A stretch of 64,000 nucleotides of DNA from Dipteris shenzhenensis (taxonomy: Eukaryota > Polypodiophyta > Polypodiopsida > Gleicheniales). A program made the translations under genes and the position numbers. The notes beneath the pieces are model-generated. The model saw nothing but the letters and a program-made list of their open reading frames with translations, did no database searches and had not been told where the DNA came from. The stretch lies in assembly GCA_047967505.1 (NCBI GenBank), contig CM106539.1; one strand, given 5' to 3'. Positions 63,060 through 64,000 of this stretch are shown here, in pieces (the first letter of the stretch is position 1; each line of letters starts with the position of its first letter).

Positions 63060-64000
63060 GTGTAGTACATAGATTCAGGAGCATCTAACCATATGACACC
63101 ACATGGTGAGTGGTTTGAACAGATGACTCTTGGACTGCATAGATCTATTTGCACCAATGATGATACTCAGCATGACATTACTCACACGGGTGTTGTACCT
63201 TTGGCTATGCATGATGGCCAGACTAAGAAATTGATTGATGTGTTGCATGTGCCTTCTATCATGAAGAATTTGTTATCTGTTGGGCAAATAGCTGAGCAAA
63301 ACTTGCAGGTGCAGTTTAATAAGCATGGATGTTTCATTAAAGAATTTGATAATGGCTGTAAACTTATTGCAAAAGGGAAAAGACAAGGAAGAATGTTCAT
63401 TTTAGATGCAGGCATACCAGAATTGAAGGCTGCCATGTTCAACCATAGTACGGGTGTTGTTCAGGACTTGGAAATTTGGCACAAATGCATTGGTCATATT
63501 AATATTCAGAAGCTGAAAAATATGCAGCATAAAGGCATTGTTGTTGGCCTACCAAAGTTTACGTATAATGCTTTGGCACATGTATGTCCTGCATGCCAAT
63601 TTGGGAAGCAATCTAGGTTGCCATTTACTAGGCATATGCAAGAAAGTAATAGACCCTTGCAGTTGATTCACACTAATGTCTGGGGTCCAATTCAGACTAC
63701 CTCGATGGGAGGTTCATCATATTATGTCACATTTATTGATGATTTCAGCCAGTATACATGGTTGTATTTTTTGAAACATAAGGATGAGGTCCTACCTGCC
63801 TTCAAGCATTTCAAGCAACATGTTGAAAAGGAGTTTGGGTCATATATCACATGCTTGGGATCAGATAATGGACGTGAATATCTATCAAATGAATTTGATG
63901 ACTTCTTGGCCTATCATGGGATTAGACGGGAGCTTACATGCCCATATACACCATAGCAGAATGGACTGGCTGAACGTAAGAATGGGGTGATTGGTTTGTA
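63060..64000 (+). pseudogene. Copia protease and integrase (N-terminal part)
   Basis: Protease active site YIDSGASNHM at about 63066-63095, preceded by TAG (63063-63065) where the family usually has tryptophan. Then the GAG-pre-integrase zinc domain (LEIWHKCIGHINIQKLK ... CPACQFGKQSRLPF, 63467-63625) and the integrase core: IHTNVWGPI (63666-63692), where the first catalytic aspartate is asparagine (AAT, 63675-63677); YVTFIDDFSQYTWLYFLK; CLGSDNGREY with the second aspartate; and QNGLAERKNG with the glutamate region. TAG at 63954-63956 replaces the usual glutamine in TPQQNG. Inactive. Confidence 0.92.

Larger units (their letters stand above)
60464..64000 (+). mobile_element. Copia element, 5' half (runs off the window)
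   Basis: 5' LTR, primer site, leader, gag, protease and integrase in the normal Ty1/Copia order. RT, RNase H and 3' LTR would lie beyond 64000. ACCTC precedes the LTR and is the expected target duplication to look for at the far end. Confidence 0.92.

Overview
This is plant nuclear DNA. It is moderately AT-rich, has no bacterial operon signals, and is packed with LTR retrotransposons primed by the TGGTATCAGAGC initiator-tRNA site, one LINE, one PIF/Harbinger remnant and one long intronless PLS-class pentatricopeptide repeat (PPR) gene. The PPR style (seven tandem PLS triplets with MYGKCG and WNAMI signatures) and the dense nested repeats suggest a repeat-rich land plant, perhaps a fern or lycophyte. 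I cannot fix the species from sequence alone.

Layout. 1-2878: no gene; a tRNA-like (SINE-type) head, purine tract and short hairpins. 2879-5100: complete 2.2-kb non-autonomous LTR retrotransposon E1 (AGATC target duplication). 5600-6723: Copia polyprotein fragment. 6770-14240: minus-strand Gypsy element G1 (integrase plus a downstream additional ORF), split at its integrase by composite element E3 (10071-13587, GTAAG duplication). 14280-17962: a LINE zinc-finger scrap and AT-rich DNA. 17968-20424: complete 2.5-kb LTR element E2 (TGCTG duplication). 20430-27545: a Gypsy integrase piece, then Gypsy element G2 (LTR and gag). G2 gag is split by E5 (23221-27335, CCTCT duplication, same family as E2), and one E5 LTR is itself split by a LINE (24617-27144). 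27545-31050: no gene; an old diverged direct-repeat pair. 31055-34284: decayed PPR copy, then the PPR gene. 34613-35906: Harbinger transposase remnant. 36622-37715: inverted copy of the G2 LTR and a pyrimidine tract. 37716-41000: no gene. 41177-42718: Copia (minus). 42740-45431: Gypsy G3 (minus). 46195-55605: Gypsy G4 (minus): additional ORF, integrase, then a Copia copy (51629-53629) in place of the RT region, then protease and gag. 57044-57712: inverted Copia fragment. 57718-60200: third copy of the additional ORF (plus). 60464-64000: 5' half of another Copia element running off the window.

The only plausible host gene is the PPR gene, expected to act on organelle RNA; it stops at an in-frame TGA with E/E+-like coding beyond it. 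Everything else recognisable is mobile DNA, nearly all broken. The most unusual content is a coiled-coil additional ORF, present in three diverged copies and placed downstream of Gypsy integrase in two of them, together with four LTR elements whose boundaries and nesting order are proved by exact 5-bp target duplications.
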